Part shown: positions 1 through 9,938 of the stretch, one piece after another | Numbering within the stretch: the stretch's first letter is position 1 | How the letters are laid out: every line of letters starts with the position of its first letter | From: a bacterium | GTDB taxonomy: Bacteria > Bacteroidota > Bacteroidia > Flavobacteriales_D > Crocinitomicaceae | DNA: 64,000 nt | NCBI GenBank assembly: GCA_024742305.1 | Contig: JANSYQ010000012.1 | Span: forward strand, 1 to 64,000 | Reading direction: 5' to 3' | Notes under the pieces: generated by a model | Told to the model about the DNA's origin: nothing | The model's database searches: none | The model's input: the letters and a program-made list of their open reading frames with translations, nothing else | Translations under genes and position numbers: made by a program

Positions 1-526
1 CTATGAGTTGTGGCGCCTCAAGCTGCATGCCGCTATCGTATTGATCTAGGTCTAGCTCCTCAATTATTTTGATTAGCTTCTCCGGATACGTTGGACTTGT
101 GGCGTACCCCGCTTTTTTCAATCCCTTTGCCCATGATTTGTAATCGGTTACATCGTATTCAAATAGAAAAGCGTAGCGACTGTAAGTTTTTAAGAATGTA
201 GAATGATCCTCGTACGAATCGCTCGCATCTTTATATACACGAAAGCATTCTCCCTTGGCGTCGTCATCGACGTACATTTTCTTTCCTGTCCATCCGTGAC
301 ATTTAATCCCAAAATGATTGTTTCCTTTTGTCGCCAATGCAGAATTACCGCTTCCACTTTCTAAAATTCCTTGCGCCAAAGTGATACTTGCCGGAATGTT
401 GTGATCCATCATCTGGCGGATCGCTGTTTCCTTCCACATATCAACGTACTCGGCTCTCGTAATCTTTGCTGCAAAAGAATTCGAGCCTAGCAGTAATAAG
501 GATAGTAATACTAAATTCTTTTTCAT
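1..526 (-). CDS. Glucosaminidase-domain protein (GH73/FlgJ-like), 3' end beyond window
   Basis: Reverse-strand reading from ATG at 526: MKKNLVLLSLLLLGSNSFAAKITRAEYVDMWKETAIRQMMDHNIPASITLAQGILESGSGNSALATKGNNHFGIKCHGWTG...; signal peptide plus the LAQ..LESG.G.S.LA...NNHFGIK glucosaminidase signature. Open at window edge. Confidence 0.88.
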   Translation of the reverse strand, partial: MKKNLVLLSLLLLGSNSFAAKITRAEYVDMWKETAIRQMMDHNIPASITLAQGILESGSGNSALATKGNNHFGIKCHGWTGKKMYVDDDAKGECFRVYKDASDSYEDHSTFLKTYSRYAFLFEYDVTDYKSWAKGLKKAGYATSPTYPEKLIKIIEELDLDQYDSGMQLEAPQLI

Positions 527-581
527 TTTTGTTGTGTTTGTGCCCTCTCTTACGTGTATATCGTAATTGTGTTACATAAAA

Positions 582-621
582 TTGTTAATAACTGTCATTT
601 TTTTGTTAATAACTCTCATTT
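582..621. repeat. Tandem near-identical 19-mers TTGTTAATAACTSTCATTT, 21-bp period, upstream of clpB
   Basis: ttgttaataactgtcattt (582-600) and ttgttaataactctcattt (603-621), one mismatch. Confidence 0.8.
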
Positions 622-743
622 CGCCCTAATACCGGACAATTTGACAGCTCACATCAATCCTAGATGACATTTTTTCCGAAAAACACGTAGAAAAATCATT
701 TGGCGTGCGATTTGACGAATTTGTAGCGAACAAAACGAATAAT

Positions 744-3368
744 ATGGACCAAAATAAATTGACAATTAAGACGCAAGAAGCCTTGCAAGCTGCGCAACAA
801 TTGGCGACACAAAACGGTCATCAAACTATAGAGACCGGCCACGTTTTATCGGGAATTTTACAAGTAGATAAAGACGTTGTACCGTTTTTATTGAAAGCCC
901 TAGACGTGAACACCAATATGCTTGAGAGCGCAACGGATCGAATCGTACAAACCTATCCGAAAGTATCGGGAGGACAAATGTACATGTCGAACCAAATGAA
1001 TCAAGTACTGAACAATGCTTTTGCAGAACTGAAATCTTTCGACGACAGCTATGTTTCCATTGAAGTACTTTTCTATGCCCTACTCTCTTCATCCGATGCA
1101 GTTGGCTCCTTGCTTAAGGACAATGGAATCACTAAAAAGAAATTAAAAGACGAAATAATGAACCTACGTAATGGCGAAACAGTGCAATCAAATAGCACAG
1201 ACGGGAACTACAAGTCCCTAGACAAATACGCCAACAACTTAAATGAATTGGCAAAAGCTGGAAAATTGGATCCAGTAATTGGTCGTGATGACGAAATTCG
1301 ACGGGTACTTCAAATTCTTACACGTAGAACCAAGAACAACCCAATTCTTATCGGTGAACCAGGTGTGGGTAAAACAGCTATTGCTGAAGGTATTGCGCAT
1401 CGAATCATTGAAGGGGATGTTCCTGAAAACCTCAAAACGAAGATTGTATATTCATTAGACATGGGCGCGTTGATTGCCGGTGCGAAGTACAAAGGAGAAT
1501 TTGAGGAGCGATTGAAATCTGTCGTAAAGGAAGTCATCAAAGCAGATGGCGAAATCATTCTCTTTATTGATGAGATTCATACGCTTGTTGGTGCCGGTGG
1601 CGGTGGCGAAGGAGCGATGGACGCGGCAAACATCCTCAAGCCAGCTTTGGCACGTGGAGAACTGCGTGCTGTCGGAGCAACAACCTTAAACGAGTATCAG
1701 AAATACTTTGAAAAGGACAAAGCATTGGTACGCCGATTCCAAACGGTGATGGTCGATGAGCCATCCACGGAAGACGCTATTTCTATTCTACGAGGAATTA
1801 AGGAGAAATATGAAAATCATCACAAAGTATTGATCAAGGACGCAGCGATTATTAACGCCGTGGAACTTTCACAACGCTACATCACAGAGCGTCATTTACC
1901 GGATAAAGCCATCGACTTAATTGATGAGGCAGCTTCCAAGTTGCGCATGGAGATCAACTCCAAACCAGAGGAACTGGACGAAATTGAACGTAAAATCATG
2001 CAATTGGAAATTGAGCGTGAGGCGATCAAACGAGAAAAGGACCAAGTGAAGATGCAGTCCTTGGAGGAAGAGCTCGCCAACTTAAGTTCAGAGCGAGACG
2101 CATTGAAAGCGAAATGGCAATCGGAGCATGAGGTAGTGGACAACATCCAAAATTTCAAAGAAGAAATTGAGAACCTGAAACTTGAAGCAGATCAAGCTGA
2201 GCGCGCCGGAGATTTCGGAAAAGTTGCGGAGTTACGCTACGGTCGAATCAAAGAGACAGAAACAGCGCTAGAAAAAGCCAAAGCGCAGTTATTGGAAATG
2301 CAAGCTGATTCTAAATTGATCAAAGAAGAGGTGGATGCCGAGGAAATTGCAGAAGTTGTATCAAAATGGACAGGTATCCCAGTCAACAAAATGATCGAAA
2401 GTGAACGTGAAAAGCTGCTGAAGCTGGAGGACCAACTCAGCAAACGAGTTGTTGGACAAAAAGAGGCTATTGAAGCCATTTCAGATGCCGTACGACGCTC
2501 ACGAGCTGGTTTACAAGATGATAAACGTCCGATTGGTTCTTTCATCTTTCTTGGAACCACGGGTGTAGGTAAAACAGAGCTAGCAAAATCATTAGCAGAT
2601 TACCTGTTCAATGATGAAAACGCAATGACTCGCATCGACATGAGTGAATACCAAGAAAAGCATGCCGTGAGTCGATTGGTAGGTGCACCTCCGGGATACG
2701 TTGGCTACGATGAAGGTGGACAATTAACGGAAGCCGTTCGCCGTCGCCCCTACTCGATTGTTTTGTTGGATGAAATCGAAAAGGCACACCCGGACGTTTT
2801 CAATGTACTGCTTCAAGTATTGGATGATGGACGACTCACAGACAACAAAGGTCGTACGGTGAATTTTAAAAACACCATTATCATCATGACTTCGAATCTT
2901 GGCTCGAACTTAATACACGAGCGCTTCGATGGTATTGATGAGAAGGATTTTGACCGAGCAACTGAACAAGCACGCACAGATGTGATGGAATTGTTGAGAA
3001 AAACAATACGTCCAGAGTTCTTGAACCGAATTGACGAGACCATCCTCTTCCAGCCATTGACGCGTGAAAATGTGAATGACATCGTTGCTATTCAAATGAA
3101 TACTTTGAAAAAGCGATTGAAAGAGCAAAATATCAACTTGGTGGTGAAAGAAGATGCCTTGGCATACATCGCCGAAGCCGGATTCGATCCCTTCTTTGGA
3201 GCACGCCCTGTAAAACGGGTTATTCAGAAAATGGTCATGAACGAACTATCGAAAGCCATTCTTGGCAATCAAATAGATACCACACAAAATGTGGTGCTGG
3301 ATATCTTCGATGGGAAAATGGTTTTTCGGAGGCCAATAAATGAAGAGGAAGAAGTTCCGGTGAGTTAA
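744..3368 (+). CDS. clpB: ATP-dependent chaperone ClpB
   Basis: Two AAA+ modules ([27 protein letters not shown]), long coiled-coil middle domain, Clp_N domain. ORF track starts at 705; [15 protein letters not shown] at 744 is the likelier start. Confidence 0.97.
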   Translation: MDQNKLTIKTQEALQAAQQLATQNGHQTIETGHVLSGILQVDKDVVPFLLKALDVNTNMLESATDRIVQTYPKVSGGQMYMSNQMNQVLNNAFAELKSFDDSYVSIEVLFYALLSSSDAVGSLLKDNGITKKKLKDEIMNLRNGETVQSNSTDGNYKSLDKYANNLNELAKAGKLDPVIGRDDEIRRVLQILTRRTKNNPILIGEPGVGKTAIAEGIAHRIIEGDVPENLKTKIVYSLDMGALIAGAKYKGEFEERLKSVVKEVIKADGEIILFIDEIHTLVGAGGGGEGAMDAANILKPALARGELRAVGATTLNEYQKYFEKDKALVRRFQTVMVDEPSTEDAISILRGIKEKYENHHKVLIKDAAIINAVELSQRYITERHLPDKAIDLIDEAASKLRMEINSKPEELDEIERKIMQLEIEREAIKREKDQVKMQSLEEELANLSSERDALKAKWQSEHEVVDNIQNFKEEIENLKLEADQAERAGDFGKVAELRYGRIKETETALEKAKAQLLEMQADSKLIKEEVDAEEIAEVVSKWTGIPVNKMIESEREKLLKLEDQLSKRVVGQKEAIEAISDAVRRSRAGLQDDKRPIGSFIFLGTTGVGKTELAKSLADYLFNDENAMTRIDMSEYQEKHAVSRLVGAPPGYVGYDEGGQLTEAVRRRPYSIVLLDEIEKAHPDVFNVLLQVLDDGRLTDNKGRTVNFKNTIIIMTSNLGSNLIHERFDGIDEKDFDRATEQARTDVMELLRKTIRPEFLNRIDETILFQPLTRENVNDIVAIQMNTLKKRLKEQNINLVVKEDALAYIAEAGFDPFFGARPVKRVIQKMVMNELSKAILGNQIDTTQNVVLDIFDGKMVFRRPINEEEEVPVS

Positions 3369-3502
3369 GTCGAGTGTACTTCTCGGCTCCGCTTTGCTTC
3401 GCTGGAGCTTCGCGAAAGCAATGCTCGAGGTGCGCTATTATGAAATATATTAGAGAGTTTGGCAGTTGTTCGATGTACTATCGAGCGACTGCCTTTCTTT
3501 TG

Positions 3503-3510
3503 TACATTTG
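3503..3510 (+). promoter_or_regulatory. Bacteroidota -7 element TACATTTG
   Basis: Matches TAnnTTTG; ATG at 3515. Confidence 0.55.
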
Positions 3511-3514
3511 TGTC

Positions 3515-4039
3515 ATGAGGGTAATCCGAATTTCAAAACTTGTGCTTTCCGTTGCATTGCTGGCTTCTCTAACAATCGGACTGGTACAATTTTTTAGTCT
3601 TGATGTTGCCGATGAAAACTTTGGGAACAGCATCATTTCAGGAACCTTCTTTCTTTCCTTTTTTGTGCTTTGTGCCACTTATCGAATTGATTGGATCGGC
3701 AAACAAAAAATCAACTGGATCACCTTGGTATTATTCTTACTTACTTCGCTTGGGCTGCTCTTCATGCTCATCAGTCCAAAGAACGTGATGGCACTTTGGA
3801 AACCTACGGTGGCAGCATACGTTCTACTAAGCAGCACAGTATTTTTCTATAAAATTCAAGGCAAGAACTGGAGTGGAATTGCCACAAAGGTCCTACTCGC
3901 CATCACTTCGCTACTGTTTTTGTATCCGCTTTTGATTCAAACTACAGATGCTCTATTCTATCAAGTTTCTTGGTACTTCCTTTTGAGTACAGGTTTACTT
4001 GCCGTTATACATTTGTTGCTGCCCGAAAAGCAATCTTGA
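3515..4039 (+). CDS. Multi-pass membrane protein, function unknown
   Basis: MRVIRISKLVLSVALLASLTIGLVQFF...; several hydrophobic segments. Start at 3515 chosen over 3374 because of the -7 element and the hydrophobic N-terminus. Confidence 0.65.
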   Translation: MRVIRISKLVLSVALLASLTIGLVQFFSLDVADENFGNSIISGTFFLSFFVLCATYRIDWIGKQKINWITLVLFLLTSLGLLFMLISPKNVMALWKPTVAAYVLLSSTVFFYKIQGKNWSGIATKVLLAITSLLFLYPLLIQTTDALFYQVSWYFLLSTGLLAVIHLLLPEKQS

Positions 4040-4040
4040 T

Positions 4041-4943
4041 CTACTCGGTAACATAGGTACCGAAACCATGCAATCGCTTTGTCCAGTACTCACTCTTAGT
4101 GATATCGGTAATTATAATCCCCTTGCTAGAGGCGCTATGAATCATTGTTAAGGGCTCGCCTTTTTCCGAAATAACTATTCCTACGTGGGAAATTCCCGAA
4201 CCATTATCAAAGAAGACCAAGTCTCCTTTTTGAACGTGTTTTTCCTTGATTTTTTGCGAAGATTCATACTGATCAACTGCGCGCCTTGGTAGACTTTTAC
4301 CGTTTTCCTTCATTACGTAACTGGTAAATCCGCTACAGTCAAACCCACCGGGAGCACTACCGGCCCATACATAAGGAGTTCCCAAGTGTTGTTTCGCGGT
4401 AATAATGATTTCATCGCGGAAATCTGGGTTTTCGACAACTGTTGTGTCCGGGTTCACAACCGTAGAACCATCGGGCATGTCGTCCAAATCATCAATATTC
4501 TCAAAAAGGACATCAATTATTTCTTGAACGCTCTCGAATTCGTCTTTCTTACCTCGACGCTTTAAATCGGCCGCCCACGCAACCAGCTCATTTTTCACCC
4601 AAGTCAATTCGTATTTGTGTGAAGCGAAAAGCTTCTCGGCATCTTTATCGCGCTTAACTTCCAAGAACAGTTCCTTCGAATCTTCTAACACATGCGGATG
4701 TCGCAATAGCCAATGTTCGTTTTGGCAAAGCTGTAGACCACTCAAACTTTTGTAATATTTCGGTAAAAGTGAGTAATCGTACTCCGGCTTGTCCATCAAA
4801 CGACGCGACTTTCGGTACACTTTTTTATAGTGACGCTGGTCAAATAGCATCTCTAGTTTGTCAAACTCAGGATTTTGCGCCCTTGCTTCGAAGCGTACCG
4901 CGACAAACGCGAGAATCAAGAAAAATGTAAAGTGCCATTTCAT
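4041..4943 (-). CDS. C40 family (NlpC/P60) peptidase, exported
   Basis: Signal peptide; LGTPYVWAGSAPGGFDCSGFTSYVMKENG and VQKGDLVFFDNGSGISHVGIVI (Cys/His NlpC/P60 motifs). Confidence 0.93.
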   Translation of the reverse strand: MKWHFTFFLILAFVAVRFEARAQNPEFDKLEMLFDQRHYKKVYRKSRRLMDKPEYDYSLLPKYYKSLSGLQLCQNEHWLLRHPHVLEDSKELFLEVKRDKDAEKLFASHKYELTWVKNELVAWAADLKRRGKKDEFESVQEIIDVLFENIDDLDDMPDGSTVVNPDTTVVENPDFRDEIIITAKQHLGTPYVWAGSAPGGFDCSGFTSYVMKENGKSLPRRAVDQYESSQKIKEKHVQKGDLVFFDNGSGISHVGIVISEKGEPLTMIHSASSKGIIITDITKSEYWTKRLHGFGTYVTE

Positions 4944-5245
4944 CTATTCGAAGTAACGAATTAAACTTTCAGTTGGTACAGCGTGTAGCTAAATTCATTC
5001 CACAATCGAGTGTTTATTTGTCGAGAGTGGCGAAAAGAAGCTAGACCGATACGCTTCTAAACGCGAGAAATTAGACCCTCCTATTCATCAATTCACTGGA
5101 AAAGTAAGTCTAGCGTCCTTTCTCCTCTCACTGTTCACTACTACATTGTCCATTAACAAATTTTATATGACAAGCGGCGTATCAATTGAGTTTGAAATAC
5201 GTTATATTAGTAACAGAATCGAACCGAGATCATTAAAATTATTTC

Positions 5246-6847
5246 ATGAAATATGTATTATTCGCAGCGGTAACGCTGATGTCGTTCGTTGGCTTAAGTC
5301 AAATCGACAAAAACAAAATCGCTACCACACAAAAATTCGATGAAGTCTTAACGTATGTGAACAAACTGTACGTTGACGACGTAAATCAAGAGGAATTGAC
5401 CGACGCAGCAATTGTTGCACTCCTTGAAAAATTGGATCCCCACTCTACTTTCATTTCGAAAGAGGAAGTAAACGAGGCAAACGAACGAATCAACGGAAAC
5501 TTCGTTGGAATTGGAATTCGATTTCAAATCTTGAAAGATACACTGATGGTAGTTTCAACCATTCCGGGTGGTCCATCAGAAAAGCTAGGTTTGCAAGCAG
5601 GCGATAAAATCATCAAAATTGAAAACGAAGTAGTTGCAGGCGTTGGATTGAAAAATAGCGGCGTTCGTGATCGGTTGTTAGGAGATCGTGGAACCAAAGT
5701 GAAAGTAGAAGTACAGCGCAAGAATACAAGCAAGCCTATTGATTTTGTGATCACTCGTGACATCATCCCGGTAAACTCGGTGGATGCTGTTTACATGGTC
5801 TCAGATAAAACAGGTTACATCAAACTAAACGCTTTCTCTAGAAACTCGCTAAAAGAAGTGCGCGACGGTATTAAAGAATTGAAAGCAGCGGGAATGGAAA
5901 ATCTCATCTTCGACCTTCAAGGAAACGGCGGTGGATTATTACGTGCAGCACAATATTTATCCGACGAATTCCTCTCCGACGACAAGCTGATTGTTTATTC
6001 CGAGGGACGTGCACAACCACGTACAGACTTAACTGCGGGAATTGACGGACTTTGGGAAGATGGGAAGCTGGTTATTTTGACCGACGAGTATTCTGCTTCT
6101 GCAAGTGAAATTTTATCCGGAGCCATTCAGGATTGGGACCGCGGAATGATTATCGGACGTAGAACTTTTGGTAAGGGATTGGTTCAGCGACCTATCGACC
6201 TAACTGACGGTTCACAAATTCGATTAACGATTGCTCGTTACTATACACCGAGCGGGCGCTTCATTCAAAAGTCGTACGAGGACAAAGAAGCTTATCAGAA
6301 AGACTTATTGGATCGTTACGACCGAGGCGAGTTTATGAACGAAGATTCCATTCAATTCGACGACTCTCTGATGTTTGAAACCATGATCAACAAGCGAAAA
6401 GTTTACGGTGGCGGAGGAATTATGCCCGATGTTTTCGTTCCATTGGATACAACAGAAGTAACCGACTACTTCTCTGCCCTTGTTCGCTCCGGTAAAGTCA
6501 ACACGTTTGCGTTAGAATATGTAGACAAAAACCGAGAAGACTTGCTAGGCACGTACGATGAATTTGGCAAATTCCGCGACAACTTCGACCTAGACAAAGA
6601 GTTTATGGATGAGTTTTTCGCTTATGTTGAAGAAGGTAGCGAAGATGATGAGGAGCTAGTCTTCAACGAAGAGGAGTACGAATTAAGCGAAAACCTTTTG
6701 AAATTAAGAATCAAGGCATCCATGGCAAGAGACCTTTGGGGTTACAGCGAGTTTTATCAGATTTACAATGAATCGAATGAAATTTTACAAAAAGCGATTG
6801 AGGTCATTGAATCAGAGCAATACGATTTACTTGGCGACAACAACTAG
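5246..6847 (+). CDS. S41 family C-terminal processing peptidase (PDZ + protease)
   Basis: PDZ (VVSTIPGGPSEKLGLQAGDKIIKIE) and S41 core (EYSASASEILSGAIQDWDRGMIIGRRTFGKGLVQ) with Ser/Lys dyad. Confidence 0.95.
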   Translation: MKYVLFAAVTLMSFVGLSQIDKNKIATTQKFDEVLTYVNKLYVDDVNQEELTDAAIVALLEKLDPHSTFISKEEVNEANERINGNFVGIGIRFQILKDTLMVVSTIPGGPSEKLGLQAGDKIIKIENEVVAGVGLKNSGVRDRLLGDRGTKVKVEVQRKNTSKPIDFVITRDIIPVNSVDAVYMVSDKTGYIKLNAFSRNSLKEVRDGIKELKAAGMENLIFDLQGNGGGLLRAAQYLSDEFLSDDKLIVYSEGRAQPRTDLTAGIDGLWEDGKLVILTDEYSASASEILSGAIQDWDRGMIIGRRTFGKGLVQRPIDLTDGSQIRLTIARYYTPSGRFIQKSYEDKEAYQKDLLDRYDRGEFMNEDSIQFDDSLMFETMINKRKVYGGGGIMPDVFVPLDTTEVTDYFSALVRSGKVNTFALEYVDKNREDLLGTYDEFGKFRDNFDLDKEFMDEFFAYVEEGSEDDEELVFNEEEYELSENLLKLRIKASMARDLWGYSEFYQIYNESNEILQKAIEVIESEQYDLLGDNN

Positions 6848-6854
6848 AATTTTG

Positions 6855-6862
6855 TACATTTG
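6855..6862 (+). promoter_or_regulatory. -7 element TACATTTG upstream of the DUF1573 gene
   Basis: TAnnTTTG match 22 nt before ATG 6885. Confidence 0.5.
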
Positions 6863-6884
6863 ATCGGTAAAATCTAAACGAAAA

Positions 6885-7403
6885 ATGAAGTATTTATTGA
6901 TACCCGTTTCAGCAGCATTTTTATTGTTTTCTTGTGGCGGTTCTGAGGAAGTAGAAGGAGCAACTGCTCAAAGCGGAGAAATTAAGTCGGCTATTGATGC
7001 CAGCGAAGAATTATCTCCAGAAGCGAAGAAACAATTAGCAGAAGAGCGAAAGCGCATTGCAGAAGAAGAAAAAAAGTTGGAAGCAACTTTGACTAGCATG
7101 ACGTTCGATAAAGAAATGCATGATTTTGGTGATGTTGAAGCGGAGACGGATGTAACTACACAGTTTACTGTGACAAACACAGGAAAGCGCCCATTGGTTA
7201 TTGAAAACGTATCGGCTAGCTGTGGATGTACTACTCCAAAGAAACCGGAAAAACCAATCGCTCCAGGAGCTTCAGACGTAATCGAGGTAAAATTCAAGTC
7301 GAAGCCTGGACAAATGAATGAAATCACCAAAACAGTGACGGTAACAGCGAATACGAAAGAAAAAACGCATCAATTGAAGATTCGCGCATTCGTGAAAGGA
7401 TAA
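6885..7403 (+). CDS. DUF1573 domain lipoprotein
   Basis: Lipobox LLFSCGG; DFGDVEAETDVTTQFTVTNTGKRPLVIENVSASCGCTTPKKPEKPIAPG typical of DUF1573. Confidence 0.92.
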   Translation: MKYLLIPVSAAFLLFSCGGSEEVEGATAQSGEIKSAIDASEELSPEAKKQLAEERKRIAEEEKKLEATLTSMTFDKEMHDFGDVEAETDVTTQFTVTNTGKRPLVIENVSASCGCTTPKKPEKPIAPGASDVIEVKFKSKPGQMNEITKTVTVTANTKEKTHQLKIRAFVKG

Positions 7404-7421
7404 AATCATTACTATTGATAT

Positions 7422-7455
7422 GAAAAAGCAGCACAATATGTGTTGCTTTTTTTTC
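7422..7455 (+). terminator. Rho-independent terminator
   Basis: aaaAAGCAgCACAatatgTGTtGCTTttttttt. Confidence 0.75.
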
Positions 7456-7463
7456 GGAATCAA

Positions 7464-8948
7464 ATGGGAGTCATACAACGTCAGGGAATCATCAACAGTT
7501 TGGTCAACTACTTTGGTATTGCCCTTGGCTTCTTCGCGACACTTTTTATTTATCCTCTCGATTGGGATCTATATGGCTCTATTCAATACTGGATATCCAG
7601 CGCCATGCTGTTAACGCCAATACTCAGACTAGGGACAAATGGTTTAATTCAGAAGTTTTACCCTTACTTTGAAAAGAACAATATCCCTGGCTTTCTTGGA
7701 ATGATATTTCAGCTCGCGGCCCTAAGTGTTGTCTCGATGTCGTTGCTCATCCTAATTGTTGCGTACTTCCTACAAGACACCAATTTTCTTGAACGTCTTC
7801 AAATGAACCAACACGATGCACTAATTGTGTATCTGTTTTGTCTCGCGTTAATCGCTACAAATATTTTTCAGGCTCAAGCGGCAAATGCTAGAAGAATTGT
7901 TGTTCCTGACCTTATTAGTAACGTCTTCTTCAAGCTTTTCTTAATGACATTGATTCTAGGGAGTTATTACGGCTTTTTAGACAAGGCTCTTTCAGGTCCC
8001 CTGCTGATACTATTTTACGTCGGAACCGCCCTACTTCTTTTGTTTTACATTATTTCGCTTGGTAAATTTTCGGTCAAGGGCTTTTCATGGAAATCGTTAC
8101 CTAAACACTTCAAGCAAGAGGTAATTAGTTATTGGCTGCTCGGTGTCCTGAATACTTTAGGACTTGTTTTGGCGTACAAAATAGACGTCTTTATCATTGG
8201 TTCATCACTCGATAACAAAAGTGTAGGCTATTACAGCATGTTCCTCTTTATGACCAATGTAATGATGGTTCCTATGAATTCGCTCAGCCAAATTTCAGCT
8301 CCTGAAATTTCTGAAAGTTTCGAGCACGACGATATTCCGAGAATCGATCGGATTTATAAGAAGACATCAAACAATTTACTTGTCATTGGAACTGTAATTC
8401 TTGTGACTATTTGGATAGGGATACTTTTCCTGTTAGATATTATGAACAATGGTTCCGAGCTTAAGCCGTTCATTTACTGTTTGTTCTTTTTGGGAATCGC
8501 GAAAATTCTTGATTTATCAACAAGCGTTAACCACCTGATAATCAACTATTCAAAATGGTATCGTTACAACATGCTTTTCCTAGTATTGGTGAGTGCATTG
8601 AACATAACACTGAACCTTATTCTCATTGATCAATACGGAATTGTTGGTGTTGCCATGGCTACCATGACGAGTTTGTTTATCTATAACTCCATTAAAACTT
8701 GGTTCATTTACCACAAGTTGAAAATTCACCCTTTCAATAGCAAGACACTGGTCATTTTCGGAATATTAGCAATCGGATTGTTCATAGGATCTATGCTACA
8801 ATCTACTGCATTATTTCAGAGAGATTTACTTAATTTACTGCTCTATTGTGGTCTAACTGCATCACTTCTTTCACTGTTATTTTATTTTTTGAAGATTTCA
8901 CCGGAACTTAACGCAATTGCAGATAAATTTGTCAAACGAAAGCAATGA
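7464..8948 (+). CDS. Oligosaccharide flippase / polysaccharide biosynthesis membrane protein
   Basis: Polytopic ~500 aa (MGVIQRQGIINSLVNYFGIALGFFATLFIYP...), Wzx/MVF-like; track start 7440 lies inside the terminator, so 7464 is preferred. Confidence 0.85.
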   Translation: MGVIQRQGIINSLVNYFGIALGFFATLFIYPLDWDLYGSIQYWISSAMLLTPILRLGTNGLIQKFYPYFEKNNIPGFLGMIFQLAALSVVSMSLLILIVAYFLQDTNFLERLQMNQHDALIVYLFCLALIATNIFQAQAANARRIVVPDLISNVFFKLFLMTLILGSYYGFLDKALSGPLLILFYVGTALLLLFYIISLGKFSVKGFSWKSLPKHFKQEVISYWLLGVLNTLGLVLAYKIDVFIIGSSLDNKSVGYYSMFLFMTNVMMVPMNSLSQISAPEISESFEHDDIPRIDRIYKKTSNNLLVIGTVILVTIWIGILFLLDIMNNGSELKPFIYCLFFLGIAKILDLSTSVNHLIINYSKWYRYNMLFLVLVSALNITLNLILIDQYGIVGVAMATMTSLFIYNSIKTWFIYHKLKIHPFNSKTLVIFGILAIGLFIGSMLQSTALFQRDLLNLLLYCGLTASLLSLLFYFLKISPELNAIADKFVKRKQ

Positions 8949-8975
8949 CTTCCGTTAAATGATTCTTACAACCTT

Positions 8976-9890
8976 ATGAACAAAGCAACTCATCCTTTCA
9001 AAGTTTCCATTGTTATTTGTACCTATAATCGGGATAAGTTCATCGGTGAAGCATTGGACAGTCTTGCAAATCAAACCTTGAACGCCGAAAACTTTGAAAT
9101 TCTGATCGTTAATAACAACTCAAACGATACCACAGAAACAATTTGCAAAAAGTTCATAAACGACCATCCTGAACTCGATGTAAACTATGTCATGGAAAGG
9201 CAGCAGGGGCTTTCTTATGCAAGAAATCGAGGGATTGAAGATGCAAAGTACGATATCATTACTTATATCGATGATGATGCTTATGCAAAACCCGATTTTG
9301 TGGAGATCGTCTACAACTACTTTAATAAACATCCGGAAACAGCAGGAATTGGAGGAAAAATTAAACCTCGCTACGAAATAGAGGAACCTGAGTGGATGAA
9401 CCCTTATCTGTACGGTGTCGTGTCGGCAGTAGATCACGGCGATAAAGTTCTGAAATTCAACAAGCGCTATCCAGTCGGTTGTAATATGTCATACAGAAAG
9501 GATATACTGAAATCAGTGGGTGGTTTCAACACGAATTTAAAATGGCGCAGCGACGATAAATTCATTTATCTGTCCGTGAGAAAAATATCTGATGAGGTGT
9601 ACTACATACCTGAACTGGAAGTAGAACACACCATTGACGCATACAGGACGACCGATAAGTGCTTTGAAGACATTACAACCAAGTTTGGAAAAGCTGAATA
9701 CACGCGTGTAAAAGATGAAGGCAGTTGGACCTATTTTAAAAAATTGGTCGAGTTCTTTTACAAATTAGCAGGTAGCTTCATTCTTATGATTGGTTTTATG
9801 TTGAAAGGACAGCCTAAAAAAGGACGATATACTTTCCGTTACCGATGGATTGCTACGAAAGCATTTCTGAATATCGGCTCGAATCAATAA
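8976..9890 (+). CDS. Glycosyltransferase family 2
   Basis: VSIVICTYNRDKFIGEALDSLANQT, ITYIDDDAYAKPDFVE (DxD), GCNMSYRKDILKSVGGF. Confidence 0.94.
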   Translation: MNKATHPFKVSIVICTYNRDKFIGEALDSLANQTLNAENFEILIVNNNSNDTTETICKKFINDHPELDVNYVMERQQGLSYARNRGIEDAKYDIITYIDDDAYAKPDFVEIVYNYFNKHPETAGIGGKIKPRYEIEEPEWMNPYLYGVVSAVDHGDKVLKFNKRYPVGCNMSYRKDILKSVGGFNTNLKWRSDDKFIYLSVRKISDEVYYIPELEVEHTIDAYRTTDKCFEDITTKFGKAEYTRVKDEGSWTYFKKLVEFFYKLAGSFILMIGFMLKGQPKKGRYTFRYRWIATKAFLNIGSNQ

Positions 9891-9904
9891 TCCAGTTAGA
9901 AATA

Positions 9905-9935
9905 AAAAAGGAGAACAATCATTGCTCTCCTTTCA
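9905..9935. terminator. Bidirectional terminator between convergent genes
   Basis: aaAAAGGAGAaCAATcATTGcTCTCCTTT, flanked by A-rich/T-rich tracts. Confidence 0.75.
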
Positions 9936-9938
9936 ATA

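Noticed and set aside
826-3128. Several minus-strand ORFs antisense to clpB
   Set aside because: Fully inside a strongly supported gene, Ser/Arg/Leu-rich antisense composition, no domain motifs.
5146-5343. 65-aa plus ORF before the S41 peptidase
   Set aside because: Overlaps the peptidase start in another frame; no motif.
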